Shown piece by piece: positions 49,891 to 61,196 of a stretch of DNA of 64,000 nucleotides. This stretch comes from Zonotrichia leucophrys gambelii. Lineage: Eukaryota; Chordata; Aves; Passeriformes; Passerellidae. The stretch is from NCBI RefSeq assembly GCF_028769735.1, contig NC_088171.1:128791533-128855532 (forward strand). Reading direction: 5' to 3'. The notes below the pieces were generated by a model. It saw nothing but the letters and a program-made list of their open reading frames with translations. It had not been told where the DNA came from and ran no database searches. Position 1 is the stretch's first letter. Every line of letters begins with the position of its first letter. The translations under genes were made by a program, and so were the position numbers.

Positions 49891-52800
49891 TTTATGTCTC
49901 TGTGGTGAAGTAGATCTCGTGTGTGTATGAAGGATACACAGCTGAGCAAGGGCTGGCTGGCAGAAAGAGTAGGTGCCATTTCTGTGCTTCCTTGCTCTGC
50001 ACCAAAATAGTGATAGCAATGTACAATCTGCAGCATGCCAGCTACAAAAACTACAAAATGAGTAATTTTTAAAAAACCCCCTTCTGATTACATTTTATTG
50101 ATATTTGCTATTTTCTGATGCCATTAACAATCCCCACCTTTGAGTTTTTCTACACAGCCCATGATTTTTTCTTTTAATGAACATGCAGTGAGTGGGTAAA
50201 AACCAGTGTAATACTGTGTGCTCCTCCAGTCCCTGTTGCAAGCATTGTGACACCGCCTCTGTCTCCCCACATTTGCAGAGAGACCTTTTGCCTTGGTAGC
50301 TTGCACATCCCATTGGTCTTAATGGCACACAGCCAGTCTGAAGGATTAATGCAGACTGTGACAACTGATAAGAGCTGGTGCTTGCAGGGAACCCAGGGTA
50401 TTGGAGATCTAATACTTGATATGTCCTTTGCTGAGCTGGAGATGTGCACAGACTGCTGGATATTTCTGTTAGTGTGATTATATTTTAAATTTGACTTCTA
50501 AGTACTCAAAGTAGGCTATTTTTACAGAGTTATATATATTTAAATAGGTTTCTTTAAAGTGTCCCTTTATGGAAAGGAAATGTGCAGGGCTAATTATGGT
50601 TGAGCACTAGCCTTATATATCCAAGGCCATAACATACCTGTAATCTAAGCCATGCATCTGATTTTTAAGGGCAGCGCACACAGGCTCCTGGCAGCTTCCA
50701 CCTCCCATCCAGTCACTAGATAGTTAATTTTCCAGATTTTACATTTCTTCATTTTTATTTTCAAGTTCGTAATGAATTTATACAAGACATAGAAAACACA
50801 AATGGGTGAGATACTCCTTAAAAGGAAAGCCACTGCCACCAAGGCCTCTAACTATTACAAAGTCATGCTGTTTTTAATGCAACATTCATGTGTATGTCAC
50901 ACCAGCTGTTTTGCTGGATTAGCCACATGACTCACATAGCATTATATTCTTTCCCTGACAGTATTCAGCAGAGGAAGAGGCAAGAAATATCCTAATCATG
51001 TTTAGCTGAGGACTGGGGTAAACCATGACTGATTTCAAAATTTCAGTGTGTTGCAACTCTGAACACTGGTGTTGGTGTTCATGCCTTTACCAGCTTCTAC
51101 AGAGTTTTAGCCATTGGTGATGTCTGTCAGCTGGGAGTCCCACAGTTGAACTGTCTCTCATGAGAAAGAACCTAACTTCATGTCACTCCTAAATGGGTCA
51201 CATTTTGGTTTCTTCAACTCTCCATTCCTCCTTGTATCAGAAAAGAGAATAGAAATCCACACTACACATTTTCTGTATTGTCATTATCTGATGCATTTCT
51301 GGTACTCATGTTTCTGTGCTTAAGGAGACTTTTCCGTCTTCAGGCTTATCCACCCTGGAAATAAGCTGATGTTAAGGAAGTTAAGAGTGTGAAATTGAAG
51401 GTCAATATTATTTTGCACAAACTTTTTGTGCAGCTACTCCTTCTCTGCACTTGGAGGGCTTTTAAAAGTGTCTTCCAGATTGCTTCTGAGAGCACGTTGT
51501 GAAGGTGCCAGCTTACTCCCCACAGCTCAGATCCTTTCCCACTATACCTCAACAGGCAGGGCAGATGTGCTGAGCCAGGTGCAGGGCACAGCAACACCAT
51601 CTGGGCAGGACAGCCATGTCCCCTGGCAAGCTCCACTGCTAGCTCTGTGCAAGCAGCCCCTCCAGAAGGTTGTTGATGACCTCCCCCAAAGCCTCCTTTA
51701 AGCCCCTCTGGCTCTATTGTTCCTGAAATAGGGCGAAGTGCTGTCATTGTGTGCATAGACATGGCTGGGCACAGCACAAAAGAAAGGGCAGACAGGGTTG
51801 TAGGTAAATAACTTGGCTGCGATTTCACAAATTCTGCATAATATGGAAGATTTAAGTGATTTGTAAAAGGAGAAGTAGAAAAAAGATTAGATTTTAAAAA
51901 AGGAGAAAAAGAAATGTCCCTCCATTTTTCATGTCTGCATTTGCTGTGCAGTCACAAATGCTTTGGTGCTCTGATTCAAGGAGAATTTTGTCATATGGGT
52001 GATTTTGGAGGTAATCTTAGTATAATTCTTTAGCTTGTAGAGCAATAGCATGTCCCAGATGGAGCTCTGCAGAGCTGTCAGTTTCATTTGTTTGTTGATG
52101 TGGTTTTTTTGTGTGTTTTTTTTTTTATTATTATTTACAGAATATCTGAATATTTGAGCTACAAGAGCAATGCAGAAATCATTTATTCTGTAAGGATTTT
52201 TCCCTTAAAGGCAAGCTCACAGCCTAAAAGGTCTCCCAGGCTCTGTGGAGGGCTGGCAGAAGTTTCTGAGTGAAGGCCAAAAATATGTTCTTGCAGCAGT
52301 GTTTCCAAACTGATGGCACTACAACAGAGGCAGCTCCACTAGAGACGAAGCAAGCAAACCCACGCTTTGGCAGGCTGGGGAGTTCTGCCTGCCTAGACGT
52401 AAGGGTAGCTGTCATCTTTTCAGTTTTATTTGTCTTTGCCTAAGGCACTGGGAGGAATTATGTTCATATGGTAAATAAAAATAGTCCAGGTAAAAATATC
52501 CTGTGTCTTTATCCTCTCACTTTTATCTTACCCAAGAGTTATCTGCATCACTTGGGAAAGCTGATACTCTCTGAACACAGCACAAGCCCTATATAGTGTT
52601 GGGTGCTGTGACTAATTACTGGGTAGTTACAAGTGCTGAAAAGAGCAAAGAAGAAGACAGACCCCCTGAACTTTCCACTGTTTTTGTCTTGCTTTAGCTG
52701 CCATGGGCTTAGCACTGCTTTCAGCGGGGGCCAAGATGAGGTTTCAAATGACTGGTGCAAATGGACTAAAATTTCAGGGTAGCACATGCCTGGGAGGACA

Positions 52801-54714
52801 TTCTCTTCTACCTAGCTAATTCCCAAAATATAATCAGCAGGCATCGGCTGAGCTGAGGGAGCCTCTCACTTGTACAGTGCTTTACCCTGCTGGTTGACCT
52901 AGTTGCTGATGCAGAGAGTTACACACAATGCCAAGCCTGTTAAGTGACTGCAGCTTTCTTCGCACAAACAAGCAAACAAGAAATTAAAGAAAGGCTTCAG
53001 CAATGCTGATAAGCTTGTATGGGCGCTTAGGGCTTGTTTGTTTGGTTTGGGATTCAGTTTGGCCTTTCTCTGAACCCAGCTAAGATGGAAAGCTGTAGTA
53101 AGCTTCAGTGCAGCACATGAGACCGGAGGAGGCCAGAGGTGGCTGCAGCTCCTTGGCCATTTGGGGCTTGCAAGAGCACACACAGCCATCAGTCCTGCTC
53201 TGTGTGTCAGCTTCCCCAATGCCCTGGAAGTGTTTGCTCTGTCATGCTGGTGTTGAAGAGATAAAAGGAAAGATTGAAACCATCTGTGCTATAACACACC
53301 CTAGCCAAAGGTGTCCCAGGGTTTCTGGAAATGAGCAGTGTCAGTGACGTTGCCATGCCTGCTTGCCCATGATTGTCATATCACTGAACATTAAAGAGAC
53401 TTTAATGTTGAGGAACTTTGAAGGGGCCTGAAAAGTAGAAAAGTGTGTAGCAATTTGTGCACAGTAGCTTGGTAAGGTCTACATCATCCTTAAAGGATCA
53501 TTTAACTGCTGGTCTAAATCCTTTTCACTCCTAAAAGTACACAAATATGGAAATGCAAATACATTTAGTACTAGCCACATGTATTTTAGACCTATATTTA
53601 AGTGCCATGTAAATGTTCTGGGGTAGCAGTTAAAAATAATTTCAGTAATTTTAGAAAATTTTTTTCAGTAAATAAACTTTGTTTTTAGTACCAGGCATTT
53701 AGTACCACAAAGTGTAGGAGATTATGGTAAAACATGATGATGGTGGAGAAATGAGGCTTGCTCCTGTAGGAGGCCCTTATCCCTGTAACACAGATAGGCA
53801 GGAACTGTTTTTATGTTCTACTTTGAAAGATTATTTGTGAACAATTTAAGAACTGAAGACAGGATTTATGATGCACAAAGAGAAGATAGTTCTTTGCTCA
53901 GTAGTATTACTGCTCAAAGAGCCAGACACTTTACTGGACCATTTGTTGCTCTGCCTTTTTCAGAATATTTTCATCAGGTGTTATTCTTATTTTTAGTATG
54001 TCTTCAGGCAGGGACAAGTGACCGCATAATTTTGTTTTATTGAAAAGAAGGACCATGAATTTTCCTTCTCAGTTTGACTGTATATATGAGGTGTATGCAC
54101 TGTGGTACAGGGTAGAAGGCTACAACTTGTGGATAATATTCAGGGCTGTGATGCTTTAGATATGTAACTGCAATAAGCTGGAGGTAAATGAATCTGATCT
54201 GCATAAAGAATATTCTCTTAATGAAAAAGCACATGAAAGTAGACAGATCTTGATGGTACATCTACATTTTTAGGATCCTGATGACGATCACAGACTCTTT
54301 CAGCAACATTTTTGTGAGACGTGAATGATCTAGAAACCACTCTTCCTACTAAAGATGAAACTGTGGAAAGAATCTTCTCATCACCAGCAGCACAAAGGAC
54401 CCCCCAGAACTGCTTTTCATTTATAATATATTACCCTGGATAAACATTAATGGGCCACGTGTGCTAGAGCCAAACCTTCTGAAGCAGATCCAACAACCGC
54501 AGGCGTTACCATGGCAGTGTCTCCACCAGCTTCTGAGCAGCTCCACCATGCTGGCTCTTGTTCAGAGCCTGAGGCCTAAACTCAGTCCCACAGACCTTCT
54601 TTTCCTACCCAGCTAATTACCATCCTCTCGTACCATTGCTACACAATTGCACAACCACAGCTAAGGTTTGCACTCTCCATGACAGTGCTGTCAACAAAAG
54701 GTCTCTTTGCATGG
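49891..54714. other. Intergenic DNA, no gene recognised
   Basis: I recognise no coding, RNA or transposon feature here. Simple T-rich tracts occur near 52,104-52,137. The longest open frame (51,346-51,828 minus, 160 codons) has no recognisable motif. Confidence 0.5.
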
Positions 54715-54912
54715 TTTTTGGGCTGAATGCTCAGAGATCTGTACTGCAACAAGGTCCCCAGGGATGTGGTCATGGCCCCAGACCTGACAGTGGGCAAGAA
54801 GACTTTGTACAATGTTTTTAGATACATGGTTTATGTTTTAGTCTGCTCTTTGGCAGGAATTGGATTGAATGATCTTGAGTCTCTCCCAGCTCAGAATACT
54901 GTATGATTCTAA
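54715..54912 (+). mobile_element. CR1 LINE 3' end (older, different subfamily)
   Basis: The sequence ACAATGTTTTTAGATACATGG, then GGAATTGGATTGAATGATC and CTCCCAGCTCAGAATACTG, TATGATTCT, corresponds to the CR1 variant ending gttggactcaatgatcctt..ttccagctcaggatattctatgattct. It is more diverged than the 49.6-kb copy. Confidence 0.78.
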
Positions 54913-57900
54913 GTTTCTAGTGTTTTCTGCTTTTCCCACTCCTTGATATGTGACTGCAAGGATATTAGCACAACTCTTTGGTGAAAACTTTTGAGATCAC
55001 TAGCTGCAAGAAATAAGAATAGAAGAGGGCTTAGCTTTCTTATCTTTTAATTAAACCCAAAACCCCAAATAATGTTGCTCACTTACAATGCAATAGAAGT
55101 ATCATCTGTTGGAGAAGGACAAACAAAGAAGCTAATATGCAAACTCAAGCTGTCCTTCAGTGCATGTTACTATGGCTGGTAGGATTTTTACAATCTGCCT
55201 CCCCTGCTATTGTCACTTTATCCTGCCATGGAAGTCTTGCTCAGCTTTAAGTGTTAGTAACTGATCAATGCCCTGCTAGAGCCTGGATGTGAGCCTGTTT
55301 GCTGGATGAACACAAGCGCCAGGAGTAGCAGCTGGCCAAGGGCTCAGCAGGAAGAGGTGTCCCTCCATCTGTAAAGAAAATCCTTAGTCATAAATGAATC
55401 AAACCAGAACTATTACACTATCTTATGCAATGTTTTTAGAAGGGCATTTATCCTGATATATTGTGAACCTGGAAATCTCTCTCCTCCCACTCCCCTGAAG
55501 ATATGTATTAAAACATTAAAAATTGTAGCTGCTCATACTTTTATATTTGCAGAGTTAATTTCTAAAGCAGAGTGATTCTTTTTACTGCAAGATCTAACTA
55601 GAGGGTACTTGACTCTGCACCTCCAGTAATAAAAGAGGCACTGTTTCATTTATGAGAAGAAGCAACTTCAAGGTTTATGTTTCTTCCTAACATCTCAGCA
55701 GCTGCATTACAAAAGACCATCACTTATACTGTCCATATTTCCATATTCTAAATATCACCAAAGCATGTAGAATACAAGAATCTGGACCTAATGTCAGAGA
55801 AGCTCCTTTATCTCACTTCTTGCCATGCATAAGCCCAGTCACGGTAAAATGCTCATTGCTGCAAATTACATTTTAAGCACAATTGACATTCCAGGCTCAA
55901 ATCTGGAAAAAAGTTCGAGGAAGGATTCCTTTCCAGGGGTTCTTTGAATTAATTCTTTGTGTATCATTGTAGCTATTAAGTCCTTAGTATTGGTCTTGTA
56001 TATGTATGAAATTGTGGTTACCCTGTGGTGAACCAAAGTACTGGTTTCACACAACATAGAGGACTGAGATTATGTCCATTATCACATTGGTACTGATTGT
56101 GGGTAACACTGAAGTAGCTTTTATTAAATGGACCACTTCAGGAAACAGGCAATAGGTCACTGAACTTACCAAAATGAGTTATTTCTTCAGGGTTTATTTG
56201 AAACCTGATTGCTTGCAAGAGATGAAGCTGAAAAATAAGACAAATGTATTTGTGACTAAGACCACATATCTGAAGCATAGTTTGTCCTTGGCCTTCTATT
56301 GTATCTGTAGTTGTTATGACAAGTTTAAGGGATGTGTGGCCTTCTGGGCCAAATCCTATTTTAATAAAGCTGATGTATCTGAAGCTTCTGTAAAATTACT
56401 GTGCTGAAATTGAGCAACTAGGATCACCTATGCTCAAATATGATTTTTTTAAAATTATTCTTTTGCTTTAGGAGCACAAGTATTCCCACAAAATTCTCAC
56501 CTAACTGAAGGAACACATCTGTGTTTTCAGAGGTCTGGACAGCTAATATGCCGTGTTTAGGACTTCTTAATTTAAATAATTGAAAAAGAGAAATTTAAAT
56601 GTTTCTAGTGTCATCACATCCAACTGTAATTTCAGGGTGACTTTGATCTTTCCCAGCCTCCCAAAATACAATGTAGTGGCTTGAAACTTTGTGTACTTCT
56701 TTCCAAAGAGCCCCCCTGGTGATGGGAGGATATGAATGGCTGCTAAAGCATTTTCTGCCTCATATTTTATCCCCTAAAATACTGCATATAATTTGGTTGA
56801 TTTTGCAATTACTGCAGTGGATACTAAACACTGGGAGATGGGGATGTACTATTATTTAAATAATGTTATTCCTAATAGTGTATCAACATATCAAACTTCA
56901 AGCATATTCCAGACAAGGAGCCTTTGTAGCCAGTAGCTCCTTGTCTCACAGCTTAGTTGCTTCAGTTGGTGCTGTGACTGCCATTACTGTGACACTTTCA
57001 GAGCACCAGTCAAGCACATTAATGCAGCTTTAATTACTGATACAGTTACTCTACAAGTATATAAACCTCACTGTACCAGCCAGTTAATTCTTTGTGGGCA
57101 TTTATGTTTATGATTTAACCCACAGCTCAAAATCACTAATCCTTTAATAAAATTTGTTGCTTTATCTCTATATATCATGCCCTATACAAGTCTTTCAAAA
57201 TTTATTCCTCACGGGTTTAGAAGTCATCACTTCCACTATATTATTAAGAAAACCTGAACTTCTTATCTGGGGTTCGGGTTGAATTTTTCATTTTTATCTT
57301 CCCCCGCAGCTTCTTTGGAATATCAGGTCTCTGATCTGCCTGCAAACCCCAAGCAGTTAAATACTACTTTGGGCAGCTTTTCTACTTAAGGGCATGATTT
57401 CAGATTGTTTGCTATGACAGCCTTGCAGTACCAGTTGTTATCTGGCACGGGTAAGTATTTAACTTTGTATTTTCATTGGAATCACACTCATTTATTCTCT
57501 GTTCAGTGAGTACTGGAAGTTTAACATGTCATTTGGATTCTCTGTGGTATTTTGAAAAATATCAGCTGAAGCATTATGATACAAGGAAAATAGGTGCCTC
57601 CCAAATTTGTCTCCAGTTTTCCTCCTCTTAGGGCATGCAAACTATGTGAAAACTTCACTTTTGGCTGGGCACAAAAGCAGTTCCACATAGAGCTGAACAT
57701 TAGTGAAAACTAATTACACCATCCTCGGCTTCCCAGCAGTGAAAGAAAAGAGGAGTTATGAGAGGAGGATGAGCCAAGAGAATGACCTGGTTTTCCAACA
57801 GTGTGCACAGAGAGACATAAGCTGTGGCTGATGAGGAATGCTAATGGTATCATGCAGCTGGCATCCCCTGCTAAAGCAAGCAGCCACAGTGACAGCTTGG

Positions 57901-59941
57901 TCTGCCATCAGAGGAAATCAGTGCCTGTCTTGCAGGAAGCAGAGCTGCCTGCTTTCTCATCAGTGTCCTGAGGGATTTCGCTGCAGCTCTTTATTATCAC
58001 CTTTATTTTATACTTCACTCATGGGGTCATTAAGCATGCCATGTGAATGTGTGATTTAGATCTCCCCTATGGGGCTCTGGTGCATGGTAATGGAACATGA
58101 ACTGCATGGCTTTGTGGTGTCATTGTCCCACAGAGGCTTATCTAAGGTGTGGTAGGAGGAGACAATTTGCCCCATGGACAGCAGCAGTAACCACGTCTGT
58201 TTCCCACAGTTCATGCAGAAACCCTATCTCACCTCATCGCATCCTTGTCTCCTCCTCCTCCACAGCCCCAGGTTCCCTCCATATCTCCTAACATCCTTTG
58301 CCCCAGCAGCCTGCCAAGGACTGGCCAGGGAGAAGACAGTGTAGGCTGGGGCTGGTCCAAGCCAGTGCTGTTTGGCTAAACAGAGCAGATGATCACTGAG
58401 CTCCTGCTGATACCTCATCTCGGTGCAAGCAGCCACTTGGCTGCAGAAAAAAATGATGAGCAGAATGTGTTTACCCAGGGCCTGTTCTGCAAAAGAAGAG
58501 GACTCTATTTGCTAAATAAATCCTTTTTACTTGCAAGAAAAAGCTGAAGACAAAACCTTCTGCAGGTGGCTCATTTTAACATGACTTCGTAGAAAAAGAT
58601 GAGTGCTGCTCTGGAGAAATGCAAGGACTTTGGAGTGCTAAAACCACAGAGCTGTATCTGACTGGAGCTGAGTGGAAGGCATAGCAAGTATGATGGATTG
58701 CCTTTGCTGCAATGATAGACTGCTACAATATAGCCTGCAGCTTTCCTCAAACTGAAAGAGAAGCAGCTCTCTGCCACTTTCTGATATTTCTGTTGGAAAA
58801 CCAAAGTTTAGAAGGTATGTATCATCTGTCAAAAATCTTTATAAATCTTATTAAGATAAAGATGAATAAAGATGATAAATAAAGATGCAGGGGTGATGAA
58901 TACATACTATGGAGTGGAGGGGCAGAGTTAAGCAGAGCTTGCAGCTTCAGGCAGCCCTAGGCCAGTCATGCAGAATTTGTGGAGGTCTCATTTATCTAGA
59001 TGGAGAGCCTCAAGGGAAATGTTATCCCAGCCAAAATGTTGGCAGGAGACAGGATGTCATTTGGATGATGTGAACATACATCTGATCAGAATTTAGAGAC
59101 CAGACAGTTTACAGAGAAAATAATGAGGCAGAGCCTTAAAGTAAAAGCAACCAAGCACAGCAGCGTATTAGCTGTGGTCCTGCAAGTGGAATTTCCCAAG
59201 TCAAATCTCCCTGTTGCAGCTGTTTTTATTCAAGATTAACAGATTTATGAAGACATTGTATGGACAACAAAATCGGAAGGATGATTTGAATGTCTAGGGC
59301 TCTTCTTTTTCTTCTAAGGAAAAATGCCAAGATACCCTTTTTATTTCTATGTAATCCATGGTTGCTAATTTTTAAGATTTTACTGAGACCAGTATGATAT
59401 TTGTGATTTTTTTAAGTGTTCATCATGGAACACTGGTATATTTTCTATGTTTCCCTTCTTCCCTAGTGTCAACTCTTCCTATCATCTTCAGGGGGATTGA
59501 GCTGTTGAGAAGAATAACCCCTGCATACAAGGAGCAAGAAGACATGGAGCTCAGAAAATGGGAGAAGGTACTAGAGTGAGAAAAAATCTCTGAGGAATGG
59601 CAGAAGAGTGTAAGATTTAGGGATGTGCCTGGAGGGGCTGCAGCCAGGTGTGGGTGGAAGGAGGGGAGGAAGAACAGGGAGTGCAGGAGGTGTTTGGGAG
59701 GGGGCAGATAAGCGTGTGCAGGGTGACTGGGGCAGAGCAACCTGATGTAGGCCTGGCTTGCTGTTGCTAAGTTAACCACAGAAATAGTAATTAATTGTCC
59801 ATTTCTGTAACCCATCATGTTATGGAAGTATTTTCTCTAACAACAACCAGAATTTGCGGTATGCATTATTTTGAAACTTTGAATAATATAAATCAAGATG
59901 GGACAGACCTGCCTTTTGAAGATAGAAGAAAATTTGGAAAT
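54913..59941. other. Intergenic DNA, no gene recognised
   Basis: Only short chance frames are seen. A short imperfect GATAAA/GATGAATAAA repeat occurs near 58,850-58,890, and a G-rich patch lies at 59,620-59,720. No conserved protein or RNA gene is recognised. Confidence 0.5.
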
Positions 59942-59946
59942 AAGTG
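59942..59946. repeat. Target-site duplication, left copy (AAGTG)
   Basis: This direct repeat immediately precedes the TGTCATGG terminus of the LTR and is identical to 61,192-61,196. Confidence 0.85.
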
Positions 59947-61191
59947 TGTCATGGTTTGACATTGGCCAAATGCCAGGCACCCATGAAAGCTGCTCAATCA
60001 CCTTCCCCTGCTACAGCTGGACAGAGGAGAGTAAAATTTAACAGAGGGTTCATGAGTTAAAGACCAGGAGAAAACACTCCAAGAGCAAAACAGGCTCACC
60101 AAGGAGATACAGAGTGAGTTTATTCCTAACAAAATCAGAGGAGGATAATGACAAGTAAAATACACCCTTAAAAACACCTTTTCTTCATCCAATGCCTCCC
60201 TCCTTCCCACTGACAGTGCAGGGAGACAGGGCATGGGGGTTTTGATCAGTTCATCATCCGAGGTTTTCTTCCACTCCGCAGAGAGAGAAGTTATTCCCCT
60301 GTGAGACCATGGGGTCCCTTCCCACAGTTCTCAATGAACCTCTCCAACGTGGATCCACTCTCATGAGCAGCAGTCCTCCCAAAACTGCTGCAGCTTGAGT
60401 CCCCTCCCACAGGCACACAGTCCTCCCAAAATTTCTGTGGTGTTGGTCACTTCCTTGGGGTGCAGTCCTCCAAGGAAGGCTGCTCCAACCTGGAAGCAAG
60501 GGCCCTCTGTATCTCTTTGGGTCTGCCATTGGATCACAGGCAGAAGTGCGTCAGGCATCCACACACTCCGGCATGGGCACCTCCCCCATGGGCTGTGGGT
60601 GGATCTCTGCATCCCCCATGGATCCCCATGGGCTGTGGGTGGATCTCTGCATCCCCCATGGATCCCCACGGACTGGGGTGGATCTCTGCATCCTCCATGG
60701 ATCCCCAGGGGCTGTGGGTGGATCTCTGCATCCCCCATGGATGCCAAGGGGGTGCAGATGGATCTCTGCATCCCCCATGGATCCCCAGGGGCTGCAGGGG
60801 CACAGCTGCTTCACCATGGTCTGCACCATGGTTATCACCATGGCCTGCAGAGGAATCTCAGCTCTGGTGCCTGGAACACCTCCTCCCCCTCTTTCTCCAC
60901 TGACCTTAGTGTCTCCGTGTTGTTTTCCTCACATGTTCTCACCTCCTCCTCTTCTCTGGCTGGAATTAGAACTGCACCTCCCACCTTTGTTTTGATTTCT
61001 TCTTAAATCTGATATCACAGAGGAGTTACCACCATTTCTCATTGGCCCAGCCTTGACCAGCAGGATGTCCATCTTCTGAGCCATCAGGGGTTGGCTCTGC
61101 TGGACATGGTGGAAGCTTCCAGAAGCTTCTCACAGAAGCCACCTCTATGGTCCTTTTGTTACCAAAAACCAGGCCATGCAAAACCAACACA
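59947..61191 (-). mobile_element. Solo ERV LTR, 1,245 bp, with 5-bp TSD
   Basis: The element runs from TGTCATGGTTTGACATTGG to CAAAACCAACACA (TG...CA). It is flanked by perfect AAGTG direct repeats at 59,942-59,946 and 61,192-61,196. A 5-bp duplication fits ERVL- or ERV1-type integrases rather than ERVK. Minus is the likely sense strand, with AATAAA at 60,124-60,119, 178 bp from the LTR end. The sequence matches a long avian LTR family whose interior consists of degenerate repeats, here including a 40-bp array at 60,584-60,803. No gag, pol or env remains. Long open frames over it (up to 203 codons) are repeat artefacts. Confidence 0.92.
60584..60803. repeat. 40-bp minisatellite inside the LTR (about 5.5 copies)
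   Basis: Units start at 60,584, 60,624, 60,664 (39 bp), 60,703 and 60,743, with a partial sixth at 60,783. Each carries GGTGGATCTCTGCATCCC/T and a CCATGGAT junction. The first two units are identical. Others differ in the CCCCATGGGCTG portion. The array expands a degenerate repeat that is part of the LTR family. Confidence 0.95.
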
Positions 61192-61196
61192 AAGTG
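61192..61196. repeat. Target-site duplication, right copy (AAGTG)
   Basis: This direct repeat immediately follows the ACACA terminus of the LTR and is identical to 59,942-59,946. Confidence 0.85.

Noticed and set aside
60584..60803. CRISPR-like regular repeat spacing
   Set aside because: The units are contiguous, with no unique spacers, and the context is a vertebrate retroviral LTR.
60361..61006. Long frames on both strands (136-203 codons) near the right end
   Set aside because: All fall inside the solo LTR and its 40-bp tandem array, so they are repeat-driven. No retroviral protein motif is present.
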